DNA from: Arthrinium phaeospermum
Lineage: Eukaryota > Ascomycota > Sordariomycetes > Amphisphaeriales > Apiosporaceae
Assembly: GCA_006503535.1 (NCBI GenBank)
Contig: QYRS01000012.1
Span: forward strand, 1,426,001-1,490,000
Length of the DNA: 64,000 nt
Direction of reading: 5' to 3'
Part shown: piece by piece, positions 34,520-45,211 of the stretch
Layout of the letters: each line of letters starts with the position of its first letter
Numbering within the stretch: position 1 is the stretch's first letter
Made by a program: the position numbers and the translations under genes
The notes under the pieces: generated by a model
Database searches by the model: none
Seen by the model: the letters and a program-made list of their open reading frames with translations, nothing else
Told to the model about the DNA's origin: nothing

Positions 34520-37500
34520 GGTTGAGGAAATTCAATGACCAAGGATCTCAAGAAAAGCAATTCCTCGCTTAGGGGCACCGATGTAAGGTAACAAATGCTG
34601 GCATTCTACCGTACCTTATTGTATTCGAAGTGTACATGTAAGTAATCTCTGAGAATATATCCCATCGCGGTTCCAGTCGTTTCGCCCTTCGTCGTTGGTG
34701 AATGGACGAGTACTGACTGCTCTTTGTGGTTATGGTTCAGTCGTTTTGGCCGCATTGTCATAGGGACAAAGAACAATGCCTCGGGCAACCCGGAACTGTC
34801 ACACATGACTACAGCTTGACACGATGGACACAATGGTTGAGCGAACATACAACATGTACGCTGATATACCGAGGTGAAGCCTTTGTTTTCATCCATCTAG
34901 GAGAATGGTGATGTCCTTGGCGGACAAAGCTTCAGCAGACCTCACGTAGACCTGTAAGACGGACGGACACCGTCGCCTGGCATCTAAGGCCAGAAAGGTT
35001 GAGTGATCAATGAAGTCAGAACTGCCAAATTGGCCTTGCAGAGCTTCCATCAAATGTCGTTGGATCCGGTCATCGGTCTTGTATTAGTCACTCTATCTGC
35101 CATCCTTTGATCTCCGTATCCCGCCGGCCAAACTGGTGTGAAAACAAGTCGAGCAAATTTGCCGGCATGGACGGGCCGAATAGAAAGGATGGTGGGATGC
35201 TCTTGCTGAATACATACCAACGAGACCTGAGTGAAGAGGCGTTGAAGTAAGATTGCGCCCAGATTTGCGAATCCATCAGCCTCGTCGTCAGCAAGCGAGG
35301 TCAGCAAGCGAGTTCTGGAACGCACGGAGTTCCGCTGATATGGATCGTAGTAGTCAGCTCTGCGTCTAGGCGTCTGGACTTCATTGTAGGACGGTGTGAG
35401 GCAGCTCCGTCCATCGGATATGTTCATGGCACCAGAATCGGTCGATTGTTTGCTAGCTGGCACAGCAACCAGTGGAAATGAGCTCAGCGCGGTGGTGCAA
35501 TCAATAGATTTGGCCCTATGTCGGCCATTTGAGATTACAACTGGGAACATTCCGCCTCAACGTCCTCAACAACTTCGGGGCCGGAGTCGGGGCAGGCTGG
35601 CGCTGACGGGTCATATTTGAGATTGGGAAGATGTCGGTCCATTCGTGTCGGAGATTAGAGCTTTTTAGGCGGAGCTATGATCTGATATCATCTCGCCTGA
35701 CCGGAATCTCAGGGTCAGCATGCGAGCTGCATCGGACAGTTTTCCACGTTACCCAGCAGGAAGATGACGACGATAGCTGTGTTTATGAGTTACGGCGGTG
35801 GCTGTCTGTACGTGGGATATCATACCCCGAGTAGCCCCGTGAAGCCCGGTGGCCAGGAACACAAAGCCATGCATGTTAGCGTGTCTCGGTGCTGACTGCG
35901 CATGGTCTCAGCACTTAGCCAGGCCCTGCAGACAGGGCATGAGTCAAGTGCAGCTGCTGGCGCGTTGATTGGCCTTGAATTATGCATAACATGCCATTGT
36001 CCCCCAGGGCCCCAGCTTTCGGTCCATCTTGGACATATCCCTGTTGCTGATTGCCATCCATAAACCATCGAGAAGGACACGACCTGACAAACGGCCTGGA
36101 TTCGTCTATGTCTAGGTACTTCTGGTCTTCCACGGACAACTGGACCAGTACCGTTCTGACCGTGCGAGTTGGTCGGAACTTCTAGGAGCACTCCCAATGA
36201 TTCTCGGCCAAGTTCTGATGCGTTTCACCAATAAGGGTGCGCCTGTCGGACATAGAGACGACAGCGTATCGAACCATGACGTTGCGCTCGTGGCACCCTG
36301 TCCTTGTGGGCTACCCCGCATTGTCGGCCAAGTGGAGGGCCATCTTTCATTGGATGGGAACAATGGTATGATGTTAGCGCACCACGCGAACATCGGTACT
36401 CCAAATGTACCTCTGACTAACGCAAGCATGTAACTTACATGACCCTGGGTATTGATCAGAGTCGATCAGTCTGCTGAGCAATCGCCATGACAGAGGACAT
36501 GATGCCAAACGAAGCGCAATCATGGAAAGCAGACAAGATACAATCTGAGGCCTCACATATCTCTGTCTCTCGCGATTATGAGCGACTCTGGCATGAAGTC
36601 GGTTTCCGCATCCTTCCTCACAGGTTGCGCATGGTTGTGTTGCTTCTTCCGGTGTCTCGGCGGCTCTCAGTGGAGCTATGTCGGTGCGATATCCGGCGAT
36701 ATCAGCCCGACAAACCGGAGGCTTCAAGTTGAAGCGTCGGGATTTAGTGAGAACAGGCTGTTGCCTTGACTTTGGACCAGCACCAGACGCGACTTTGGAG
36801 AGGCTTTCCCTGCCTGTGCGTGGCTGCTTACAGTAGTAGCTCCAGACTGCAGTTGTCGCCTGAGTAGGTGAAGGTTCAATAGCGGAGGCTGGTTGGCATC
36901 TCTACAGTACACGGAGGCTACTTTTGCCTACTTGAGTAGGCGGGCTAAAGGCAGCCGCGATGGTGGGCAAAAGGCACATCACCTCGAGAATGGCAGCTCC
37001 TTCCCTTCCTTTCCCGCATCCATTCCTTGGAGCGCTAGGAACGATTGCCGTTGCTGGTAGCACCTGTTGCAACTGCCACAACTCGACTTCTCGGCACGAC
37101 GTGTAACGCGGTTTCATCAATAAGATCATTCAAGTGGATGGAGTGGGATAATCGGGGGCGCCAGTGAGGAGAAGGCCCGGTTGGCAATGGCAGTATTGGG
37201 GGTTCATGTACAGCTACATGCCTACCTCCTACTTAATATTGGGCGGTTGCTCTCGATCGACACTGTCATCCATGTTCTACGTTTTCGGTTTCCAACTCTA
37301 ACGTTATCCTGTTGCAAGTCATCTCTATTTGAACCATTCTGTCCGAGCCTGCTCCCCGCGCGCGAATACTCCCTCGCGACTCATCATCAACTTGTTCATC
37401 TGCTGCGAGAGCAGAATACACGATCGTCCTCAATTATCTTGGTTTTTGGGTCATCAGTTTCATCGCTTTTTGTCTCGGCAGGATTCTCTCTTATCTCGCG

Positions 37501-38073
37501 GCTGTTGGTTGTCCGCCACCTTTTTTTCAGACGGGCCGCCTTTGAGTTTCCATTTGCACCTCTCTGCCCAGCAGGTAAGTTGGCCAGGCTCGTGTTTACA
37601 CAGTATTGGGTTTCGTTATCCTCAACACCCAACTGTTGGATCCACATCCATCGCTTGCCCATTCTCATCCCGCCAAGAAAGTCCCTGCCAGTCCCAGGAT
37701 GACTTGAACTCAAGGCGCTTGTCATATCCACCCGCGAGCTCCGAATCTTGCCGTTCATCCAGCGCTGCATGTGGCCCAACATACCGACCCTCCACCTCGG
37801 TTCGTGTCTCCAGTTCCGAGATTCAGATCTGAGCTGCCCACTGCAATGATACTATCATGCCGAAGGTTGTTGGGCCTCCACCATCGGAGCTGCGCGCGCA
37901 TGAGGAGGGGAACTGTTTACCCTCCCATTCGAAATATTAAATACCCACAGGCATGCCGGTCCATGTGCTAATAGGATATTTACCTTCTGTCTAGCTCTTG
38001 GCTCTTGGCTTGTAACTCGTTCCTACCAGCTGCTCTCTCACACATCATCGCTTCCGTCCGCTCAGGTGTCATT
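34520..38073. other. Gene-poor interval, leader of mitochondrial carrier at right end
   Basis: About 3.5 kb with no recognised gene. A minus-strand frame at 35050-35550 (166 codons) and a plus-strand frame at 37181-37702 are the longest, and neither has a convincing partner exon or family. The last few hundred bases, including an A+T-rich stretch near 37935, are probably the promoter and leader of the carrier gene. Confidence 0.45.
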
Positions 38074-39117
38074 ATGAGTAACACAATCAAGCAAGCCGCG
38101 GAGTCTGCGCGAAGCAAGATGAGCAAGCAGGGCGAGTCGGTTGCTGCCGCCGACTTCCTTCACACGCCCCTGGTGCGGGCGGCCCTTCCCTTCGTCAATG
38201 GAGGGCTCTCCGGCATGGTTGCAACCTCGTGCATCCAGCCCGTCGACATGATCAAGGTCCGACTTCAACTGGCTGGTGAGGGTGTCGCCTCCGGCCCCAA
38301 GCCGACCCCTATCAGCGTCACGCGAGAGATCCTGGCCCAGGGCAAGGTGCTCGATCTGTACACAGGCATATCGGCTGGCCTTGTCCGCCAAGCTGTGTAT
38401 ACAACAGCCCGGCTGGGCTTCTTCGACACCTTCATGACAAGATTGACACAGAGGGCCAAGGACAAGGGCAATAGTATTGGCTTTGCTGAGCGAGCCACCG
38501 CGGGCCTGACTGCTGGTGGGCTCGCTGCCTTCATTGGTAACCCGGCCGATCTCGCGCTCATTCGGATGCAGTCGGACGGGCTAAAGCCGGTTGCCCAGCG
38601 CCAAAACTACAAGTCCGTGGTCGATGCCGTCACTTCGATTGTTCGCTCCGAGGGCGTCACCGCACTCTGGGCCGGCGCGACCCCAACAGTCGTTCGAGCC
38701 ATGTCGCTCAACCTGGGACAGTTGGCCTTCTTCTCCGAGGCCAAAGCGCAGCTGGCTGCGCGAACCACGTGGAGCAAGAACTCGCAGAGCCTGGCCGCCA
38801 GTGCTGTTGCCGGCTTCTTCGCTTCTTTCCTTAGCCTGCCGTTCGACTTCATCAAGACGCGGCTGCAGAAGCAGCAGAAGGGACCCGACGGCAAGCTACC
38901 CTACAAGTCCATGATCGATTGCGCCCAGAAGGTAGCGCGTCAGGAGGGACTGCTGAGATTCTACCGTGGCTTTGGAACCTACTACGTGCGCATCGCGCCG
39001 CATGCGTAAGTGACTGTCATATCTGCTGTCGTTGGTTAGTTGAACATGTGTACTAATTTGACCTGTAGGATGATAACGTTGATCGTTGCGGATTATCTTG
39101 GTTGGCTGACTAAGTAG
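38074..39117 (+). CDS. Mitochondrial 2-oxoglutarate/malate-type carrier
   Basis: This inner-membrane antiporter of the SLC25 family exchanges dicarboxylates such as 2-oxoglutarate and malate. Exons are 38074-39005 and 39069-39117 (intron 63 bp, donor GTAAGT), giving 326 residues. I chose the ATG at 38074 (MSNTIKQAAE) over the in-frame one at 38005, which would add an unlikely hydrophobic leader. Three repeats carry the carrier signatures PVDMIKVRLQ, NPADLALIRMQ and PFDFIKTRLQ. The divergent second one, with Leu-Ile-Arg-Met in place of the Lys/Arg pattern, is characteristic of the oxoglutarate/dicarboxylate subgroup. Six transmembrane helices fit the hydrophobicity. It converges with the methyltransferase-like gene downstream. 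The subgroup rather than the exact substrate is certain. Confidence 0.92.
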
Positions 39118-39400
39118 GAACCATCCTTACTTGGCATGGTTGTCATATGATGCCTTCTTGTTCGTGCTTTACCCGGAACGGTGTTGGAAGGATTGAATTA
39201 GTCTTGTTGCAGGCGCTGGTGGTGTTTTTTTTATCGATCATTGGAGCTTTCATTCATTACGAGGGAATCGAAGGCTCGATCAGGGATACCAATCGTACAT
39301 ATTCGAATAGGTTGGGCTATAGGATTAAGCTGACTTGGGTTTGTAACCTTCCAGCACAACAACGTTTAGTTTGCCTAGTATTCAGAGCTCATTGTCGCTT

Positions 39401-40519
39401 TCATTCATCTCCCTTGTGTTTCTTGGTGCATATGGTCCAAGATAGATAACCCGTGGGCCACAAGAAGCACTCCCTTCCGCTCTTGATCTCCCAATCGGTG
39501 GTGTCCGCGCCGCAGGTTCGTAGCAGCACTTCGACCTCTTCAGGGGTTCGTGTGCGTAGCGACGAAACGAGACCATCAAACACAAGAACGAAAGGCACGA
39601 TAGGGACCATGTACACCCAGAACAGGCGCCACGGCGCCCACCAGTAGAGGACGGGGGCTATGAGTGGGATGAAGAGGCCGAAGAGGGCGCACGTCACGAA
39701 GCTCGCAAAGGACCGGTCCTGCATCTCGAAGATGCCGATGGCGTCGCTCGTCTCGACCGTGTTCTTGAGGATGGCCCGGGCCAGCCCGTCGTCGAAATGG
39801 TGGAAGGCCAGGTTGAAGAGCCGGAAGATGCGGCCGCCGGGCTTGTTGTTCCCGTCGGCCTTGCGGTAGCGGTCGAGCAGGGAGGCGGGCGCGTTGGCGG
39901 CGTCGACGGGCTCGGACTCGTAGGCTAGGTTGTGGGACTTGTTGGCGGAGGCGGCCCAGGCTTCGGGGTGGGGGTGTAGGTCGGTCATGACGAAGTCGAC
40001 GGAGGACTGCTTCTCGTTGGAGTCGGAATCAGACTGCTGGGCCAGCGAGGCGTTCAGGGTGCGCTCGATGACGGGCGTGGGCCCGCCGGCGCCGGCGCAG
40101 AAGTCGATGTAGGTGTAGCGCGGGACATTGCGGCGGCCGAGGACCTGCTGCAGGGTGCGGGCGACGATGGAGGCGGGGCTGCCTTGGGGGTGGAGGACGG
40201 GCAGGCTGGTCGTCCAGGCGTGGTAGAGGCCTTCTTGGACGAGGGCGCGGAGGTAGGAGGGGAACCTGTAGGTTGGAGGGAGAGATGTTGTTAGTCTTAG
40301 GGTTCTTCGCGTGGCTTGATTACGATATTCGTGGGAGGGTAAGTAGGATACAGGGGAGGGAGGAATTGATGGCTTTGATTGGACTACTCCAATCGCTGAC
40401 ACCCTGTCGATGCGCTTCCCAGCTCGGGGCAAAGCTACTATTGATAGGGAAATACGAAATACGCACCATGGTTGGTCGTCAATCTCGAAGAGATGCATGC
40501 GCGGAACCCAGGGCGCCAT
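39401..40519 (-). CDS. Methyltransferase-like fungal protein with C-terminal membrane segments
   Basis: Exons are 40519-40467 and 40265-39401, joined across a 201-bp intron (donor GTGCGT, acceptor CTACAG) that completes the Trp codon of IDDQPW, giving 305 residues. YTYIDFCAGAGGPTPVIE resembles the glycine-rich SAM-binding loop of class I methyltransferases. DFVMTDLHPHPEAW and LAFHHFDDGLARAIL follow at the positions of motifs II and IV. About residues 215-250 are strongly hydrophobic (FASFVTCALFGLFIPLIAP and VYMVPIVPFVLVFDG), predicting two membrane passes, unusual for a small methyltransferase. The protein ends with a further catalytic-domain-like strand region. I recall this IDDQPW family as common in fungi but without assigned function; that is memory, not a search. 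It shares a 662-base divergent region with the P450. Confidence 0.8.
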   Translation of the reverse strand: MAPWVPRMHLFEIDDQPWCVFRISLSIVALPRAGKRIDRVSAIGVVQSKPSIPPSPVSYLPSHEYRNQATRRTLRLTTSLPPTYRFPSYLRALVQEGLYHAWTTSLPVLHPQGSPASIVARTLQQVLGRRNVPRYTYIDFCAGAGGPTPVIERTLNASLAQQSDSDSNEKQSSVDFVMTDLHPHPEAWAASANKSHNLAYESEPVDAANAPASLLDRYRKADGNNKPGGRIFRLFNLAFHHFDDGLARAILKNTVETSDAIGIFEMQDRSFASFVTCALFGLFIPLIAPVLYWWAPWRLFWVYMVPIVPFVLVFDGLVSSLRTRTPEEVEVLLRTCGADTTDWEIKSGRECFLWPTGYLSWTICTKKHKGDE

Positions 40520-41181
40520 GATTGCGGTCAGGTTGAGAGCTCTTCGGAAACTCCTTTGATCTGGCTAAATTTTAGAGGGCAGTATTGGATATCTCGAGGT
40601 GAACAAGAATGGAAAATATGCTTCTCGAGACTTCAGGCCAAGAAATGTCTCTTTCTTTCAGCAGATGGTGACACACCAAGCTCTCTGAAACACACAGGCT
40701 GGGGGTAGCTCGGAAGCTCTGCAGCCCGGCTACGTAATGTCGAAAACTAGACCGTCGTGATCCCTGTAAAGGGTTCGTTTGTGGCTCGGTGGAGCGTCTG
40801 CCTGCATGATCTACAGGCACGGACGGCCCAGACCAAACGGCTGTCTAAATTCGACGACGTAGATGACTTGGTGATATTTGTGCGCAAGCGATGTTTCTTG
40901 TGACTTATGGATGTTTTTTCTTTCTCCTAGAAACCTCTTTTCGTCATTTTGGATTGGCAGCGTTTGCGTAAGCGTATAGGTACCGCCGATTCGTTTCGAT
41001 TGCGGTGTACAGGAGGCATGGTCGTACCCCTCACTACCGCAGTCTGATTTGATACACCACCGCCGACGAGAGACATGCCTGTGGCAACTGGGCGCGATCG
41101 TCAATCAAATTAGGGCCAATAAGATCTTCCCACTCGTGGTCGCGTCGGATACCACCAGGTCTGTCTGGCCGCAGAGCCAAC
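40520..41181. promoter_or_regulatory. Divergent intergenic region, methyltransferase-like gene and P450
   Basis: 662 bases between two outward-facing start codons. Both promoters must lie here. No regulatory motif stands out with confidence. Confidence 0.45.
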
Positions 41182-42717
41182 ATGGGTCTCCTAGAAGGGC
41201 CCGGCCTAGTCTTGCTCGGGGTGATTGGCATCCTCCTCAGCTACCGGTTCCTCTTCCAAAACCCCACGCTTCTTCGGGACGGGGTCCCGCTCAGGAAGCC
41301 CCCGAACACGCTCCCCCTGGTGGGCAACGGCATCCTGTTCCTCCAGGCCCGCCAGAAGCTCTTCTCGTGGTTCGTCAAGTGCGAGCGCCAGTTCGGGCAC
41401 GAGACGTTCCAGATCTCGGTGCCGAGCCTGCCGCCGGGCGTCGTCATCAACGACCCCAAGAACCTCGAGTACGTCTTCAGGCACGAGGGCGTCTTCGGCA
41501 AGGGCGACTTCTTCAAGCAGCGCTCCTGGGACCTCTTCGGCCGCGGCATCATCAACGTCGACGGCGAGCCCTGGCGGGCGCAGCGCAAGGCCGGGCTCGC
41601 CTTCCTCAACGCGGCCAACCTACGCGTGCTCACCGACGTCGCGCTGCCCCGGTACCTGAGCAAAAGTGTGGCGTCGCTGAAGCAGCGCGGCGGCGACGAG
41701 GGCGGCGTCGTCGACCTGCAGTCCGTCTTCCACGAGATCACGAGCCAGCTCATGGGCAAGATGGCCTACAACATGGAGATGCACGCCGACGACGAGTTCA
41801 CCGTGGCCTTTGACCACGCGTCGGGCGTGACGGCGGAGCGGTTCCAGAACCCGCTCTGGTTCGTGACGGAGCTGGTCACGGGCGCCCGGTTCCGCCGGTC
41901 CCTGGCCACGGTCAAGTCCTTCGGCGAAAAGATCGTGCGAAGCGCGATCGAGGACCGCCGCAACAAGACGCACGCGGCATCGGAGAGCAAGTTGGACGAG
42001 GTGTCCGGCACGCTGATACAATCCTTTCTGGATACGATCAGCAACGAGGAGTTCGTGGCCGAGGCAGCGCTGAACTATCTCTCGGCTGGCAGGGACACCG
42101 TTGCACAAGCGCTGACGTGGACCATGATGCTACTGATGCACAGCCGACCCGCCACTGGGAAAGTGCGGGAAGAGGTCCAGCACCTCGTCCAGACCCTGAA
42201 GGGCTCCGATGAGGCAGACGATGAGGGCAAGGCCGCTCTGTCTGTAAACTTCACGCCAATAACGCTGCCTTACACCATGGCCGTCTTCTACGAATCGCTC
42301 CGGCTCTACCCCCCGATCCCGTTCGAGATCAAGCAGTGCGAGAAAGCCACGACGCTGCCAGACGGCACCTTCCTGCCAGCCAAGTCGGTCCTGGTGTTCT
42401 GCCCCTGGGCCATGAACCGATCGCGCCTCAGCTGGGGCGAGGACGCGGACGAGTTCCGGCCGGAGCGCTGGCTGGTCGACGGCAAGCTCGTGACCAAGAG
42501 CGCCTCCGAGTTCCCCGTCTTCAATGGCGGCGCGCGGACCTGCCTGGGCAAGAAAATGGCCGAGCTGATGGCGGCGCAGGTCATCGCCACCATGATCCTG
42601 ACCTTTGACTTCATGCCGGCTTACTCTACGAAGCGTGTCAGCAAGAGCAGCCTGACGCTGCCCATGGAGGGAGGGTTGCCATGCTACGTCAAAACTAGAA
42701 GAGAGGCGAGAGGTTAA
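41182..42717 (+). CDS. Cytochrome P450, fatty-acid hydroxylase (CYP52/86-like) type
   Basis: This haem monooxygenase is anchored in the ER. A single uninterrupted frame gives 511 residues, the normal length, with an N-terminal membrane anchor at about residues 8-24 (GLVLLGVIGILLSYRF) and a proline-rich hinge. The I-helix oxygen motif is LSAGRDTVAQALTW (near 302). AGRDT is the form found in CYP52/CYP86 omega-hydroxylases rather than the usual AGxDT. ExxR is in FYESLRLYPP (near 370), the PERF-like motif is FRPERW, and the haem loop is FNGGARTCLGKKMAE (near 445-458), with Cys as the iron ligand. It has no introns and no damage. The likely substrate class is fatty acids or alkanes, from subfamily resemblance only. 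Confidence 0.93.
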   Translation: MGLLEGPGLVLLGVIGILLSYRFLFQNPTLLRDGVPLRKPPNTLPLVGNGILFLQARQKLFSWFVKCERQFGHETFQISVPSLPPGVVINDPKNLEYVFRHEGVFGKGDFFKQRSWDLFGRGIINVDGEPWRAQRKAGLAFLNAANLRVLTDVALPRYLSKSVASLKQRGGDEGGVVDLQSVFHEITSQLMGKMAYNMEMHADDEFTVAFDHASGVTAERFQNPLWFVTELVTGARFRRSLATVKSFGEKIVRSAIEDRRNKTHAASESKLDEVSGTLIQSFLDTISNEEFVAEAALNYLSAGRDTVAQALTWTMMLLMHSRPATGKVREEVQHLVQTLKGSDEADDEGKAALSVNFTPITLPYTMAVFYESLRLYPPIPFEIKQCEKATTLPDGTFLPAKSVLVFCPWAMNRSRLSWGEDADEFRPERWLVDGKLVTKSASEFPVFNGGARTCLGKKMAELMAAQVIATMILTFDFMPAYSTKRVSKSSLTLPMEGGLPCYVKTRREARG

Positions 42718-43088
42718 AGATTCACGATAATGCCTTGAGATGAGCAAATAAAACTTTGACTTTGACTGTATGTTCACCTTTCCTTATTCGTGCTATGCAA
42801 CGTATAAAGCCCCAATTGCAATTGCGTGAGGCCAGTTGAACTAAATGGTAAGAAAGGAAAACAATTCGCTGATTTAGCCGGGCCATTCGAGTGCCAATCG
42901 ACCATGCCATATCTCTCGGCTTATAAGTATCCCAATGCGTAACAGACATGCTGTTGCCGTAAACTTCCATCCCTTCTCAAATCAATGTCCTTCCTGAATA
43001 GCCAGTATACCATTAAACCATTGCCAGTCGCATCCATCCAGATTCCAAGCAAACATTCCCTTTGACCGAACGCTATTCCCATCACTCC
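42718..43088. other. 3' flanks of convergent P450 and PPHLR-motif genes
   Basis: About 370 bases between the stop of the P450 and the stop of the minus-strand gene. No feature was recognised. Confidence 0.5.
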
Positions 43089-44300
43089 CTACAACAACAA
43101 GAGATCGCACGTCTCATTGCATGTGACCGAAGTGGCGGCAAGCAAGCCCACGTTCGTGAGCTGCTGCAGCGCTGCCCAGACGTCCGTCGTACCATGCGTT
43201 TCCTTGTTTCTGGCCGAGGAATCGAAGACGGTCGCAGGCGAGTCCGAGATGTCGATGAGTATGTTGGTCGCGGTGGAGCTCTCACTGCTCGACACAGGGC
43301 TGTTAGCATCGCTGGCAGTGTCAGACGAAGCAGCGGCAGCAGGAGGTGTCACGGGTGCTTGTCTCTGGTGAGTCACCTTGGGCCCCTTATCCGAACCACT
43401 ACGGAGATGGGGCAGAAGCTTTTCCTCCTTTCCCTTCTCAGGTACAGCCGCAGCGTTGGTGATGCGACGCTCCTTAGATGGTGCGCCACGCAAGTGGGGA
43501 GGAACCCAAGCGGCGTTAGGCTTAGGCTTGGGCTTGACGGGAGTCTTGTCGCTTGACTCAGGGGTGACAAGCTGCTTGACGGTTGCTGGGGTCTTCTTCT
43601 GGCTCCCGCGTAGATGAGGGGGCACACTCTTGCTTGACTTGGGCTGCTCTATTTTAGCACCGGTTGTGCCAGAGACAGGGGTCACAATCGTCTGAGAGTT
43701 GACGGCCTTGGGGGTGTTGCCCGCGGAGGTCTTGCTCTTTGGAGCATTGTTCATGGGGGTATTGTTCTTCGGGGCATTTTTCTTCGGGGCATTGTTCTTG
43801 GCACCCGGGATTTTGGCTGGAGCAGGTGAGATTTGCTTGGGGCGCTCTGCCATGAGCTTTCCGGGCGATTCGAAGTTGCTGCTTGGCTGGTACCACAATG
43901 CCTCTTCGTCTTGTCTGACAGGTTGCACGTAGTTGCGGGCCCTGGAGTCTCTGACGATGGTGCGAGGAGCTGTTTCCTGCCAGTCGCTGTCATGCTTGCT
44001 GTATTTATGCTCCAGGGTGTTCCACAAGTTGTCGGCAGGAATGATCTCAGCTCGCTGAGCACGAGCGTCCAGGCGGTCTGAGAAGTCCTTGGTGATGCGC
44101 TCCAGAGCGCACTTGGTGTAGTTCCAGTCGATAAGACGCAGCTCGAATTCGTAGTCGCGCTTTCTCATCTCCAGCTGAATATCGCGGAAATAAGCGTTGG
44201 CGCAGTCCTGAAGCTCTGAGATATGGTGCTTCATGTTGCTGAAGTTGCGGTGGCTTGCGCCTCTGATGTGAGCGTTGCGAAGGTCGCTGGTAGAAGACAT
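43089..44300 (-). CDS. Disordered protein with three PPHLR motifs
   Basis: Not a recognised family. The ATG at 44300 (MSSTSDLRNAHIRGASHRNF) gives 403 residues. The frame extends upstream to 44645, but that part is encoded by a TG-rich simple repeat and is probably the leader. Residues 20-110 are predicted helical and charged (MKHHISELQDCANAYFRDI, ERITKDFSDRLDARAQRAE). The rest is low complexity, with a KNNAP-type five-residue repeat near residues 155-190 and three spaced copies of a short motif: SVPPHLRGS (about 224), WVPPHLRGA (about 264) and LLPHLRSGS (about 295). In Ded1/DDX3 helicases a similar PPHLR sequence lies in the N-terminal tail, where it is reported to contact translation initiation factors. 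A role in mRNA or translation control is therefore a reasonable guess, no more. Confidence 0.7.
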   Translation of the reverse strand: MSSTSDLRNAHIRGASHRNFSNMKHHISELQDCANAYFRDIQLEMRKRDYEFELRLIDWNYTKCALERITKDFSDRLDARAQRAEIIPADNLWNTLEHKYSKHDSDWQETAPRTIVRDSRARNYVQPVRQDEEALWYQPSSNFESPGKLMAERPKQISPAPAKIPGAKNNAPKKNAPKNNTPMNNAPKSKTSAGNTPKAVNSQTIVTPVSGTTGAKIEQPKSSKSVPPHLRGSQKKTPATVKQLVTPESSDKTPVKPKPKPNAAWVPPHLRGAPSKERRITNAAAVPEKGKEEKLLPHLRSGSDKGPKVTHQRQAPVTPPAAAASSDTASDANSPVSSSESSTATNILIDISDSPATVFDSSARNKETHGTTDVWAALQQLTNVGLLAATSVTCNETCDLLLL

Positions 44301-44340
44301 GATGAAGGATGTGAGGAAGATGTTCGAGTCTAGCTCTGGG

Positions 44341-44424
44341 TGTGTATGTGTGTGTAGGAGGGTGAAGGTGGAATAGAGACCAGCTCTGTGTTTGTGTGTG
44401 TATGTGTGTGCGTGCGTGTGTGTC
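44341..44424. repeat. TG dinucleotide repeats in leader region
   Basis: Two imperfect TG runs, about 44341-44355 and 44386-44424, lie 40-125 bases upstream of the ATG of the PPHLR gene. Their transcript sense is CA-rich. The intervening and following bases are GGTGAGG- and GGTAGG-like simple sequence up to about 44575. Confidence 0.8.
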
Positions 44425-45211
44425 GAAGTGTTGTGGGCGAGATGTTGTAGGTGAGGTAGATGAGGTAGGTGAGGTGTTGTTGAGAAGTAGAAGTCAGGTT
44501 GTGTGGGATGGAGGATGGAGATTGGAGAATGTAAGTAACAGGCCAGCTTTTGATGGATAAGTAGGTAGGTAGGTACACACCTCATGTACGTGTTATTGAG
44601 GGAAGAATGGTTTGGGAAGGCACAATCGCATAATGATATACCCACTTAAAGAGGGAACCTACTATGTAAGCAGAATAGGAGGACAATACGAACAATATAC
44701 AGGTGATTGAGTGGTATCCATAGCTGAATCAAAAGTGTACAATCTAGCTTTCCCCCGTTCAATCCCATTGTAATCTCTCTTCGCTCCCTCATATCAATAC
44801 CTTCCCAATGCCTCATTTCCTCGTCCCTTCACTATTTCCTCTTCCTACCTCTGCTTGGTGTAGAGTCGGTATATCATTATACGATTGTTTTGCTTGTTGC
44901 CGCTTTTGCTCAACATTTTGGAGCCAGATAACGGGAGTGTAGCTACCTCCTGCTACTAGCTTAGAGTCTCAATTCTATTCTATGATTGTTTCGTATCCAT
45001 CGATTACCATTACAAATGAGTAGGAACATGACAATCGCGAATTCAACCGGCCAGAAACGAGTGTGAGGGACATGTCATTCTACCAGAGGGTAGCCACGGG
45101 AGCAACAAGTTCGAGGAACCCAAATTGTACCGAGAGATTTAATCTGATAAGCTTGTGGCATTTGAATTCATTGGCTATCTATGGCCCTAATACATACCAC
45201 ACGACTTTGGC
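44425..45211. other. Intergenic, promoter of PPHLR gene and 3' flank of amidoligase
   Basis: No gene recognised. The left part is purine-rich simple sequence belonging to the leader or promoter of the PPHLR gene; the right part is the A+T-richer 3' flank of the amidoligase. Confidence 0.5.

Noticed and set aside
35050..35550. 166-codon minus-strand frame as a gene
   Set aside because: It contains an Arg/Asp-rich stretch that looks protein-like, but there is no family match, no clear start context and no partner exon. Only a short shared motif was kept as a finding.
37181..37702. 173-codon frame upstream of the mitochondrial carrier
   Set aside because: Leu/Ser/Phe-rich translation of pyrimidine-rich DNA, overlapped by other equally long frames. 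It is probably promoter or leader of the carrier.
44301..44645. 115-codon N-terminal extension of the PPHLR gene
   Set aside because: It is encoded by TG-rich simple sequence, has a His/Thr repeat composition and no conserved features. The ATG at 44300 gives a natural start.
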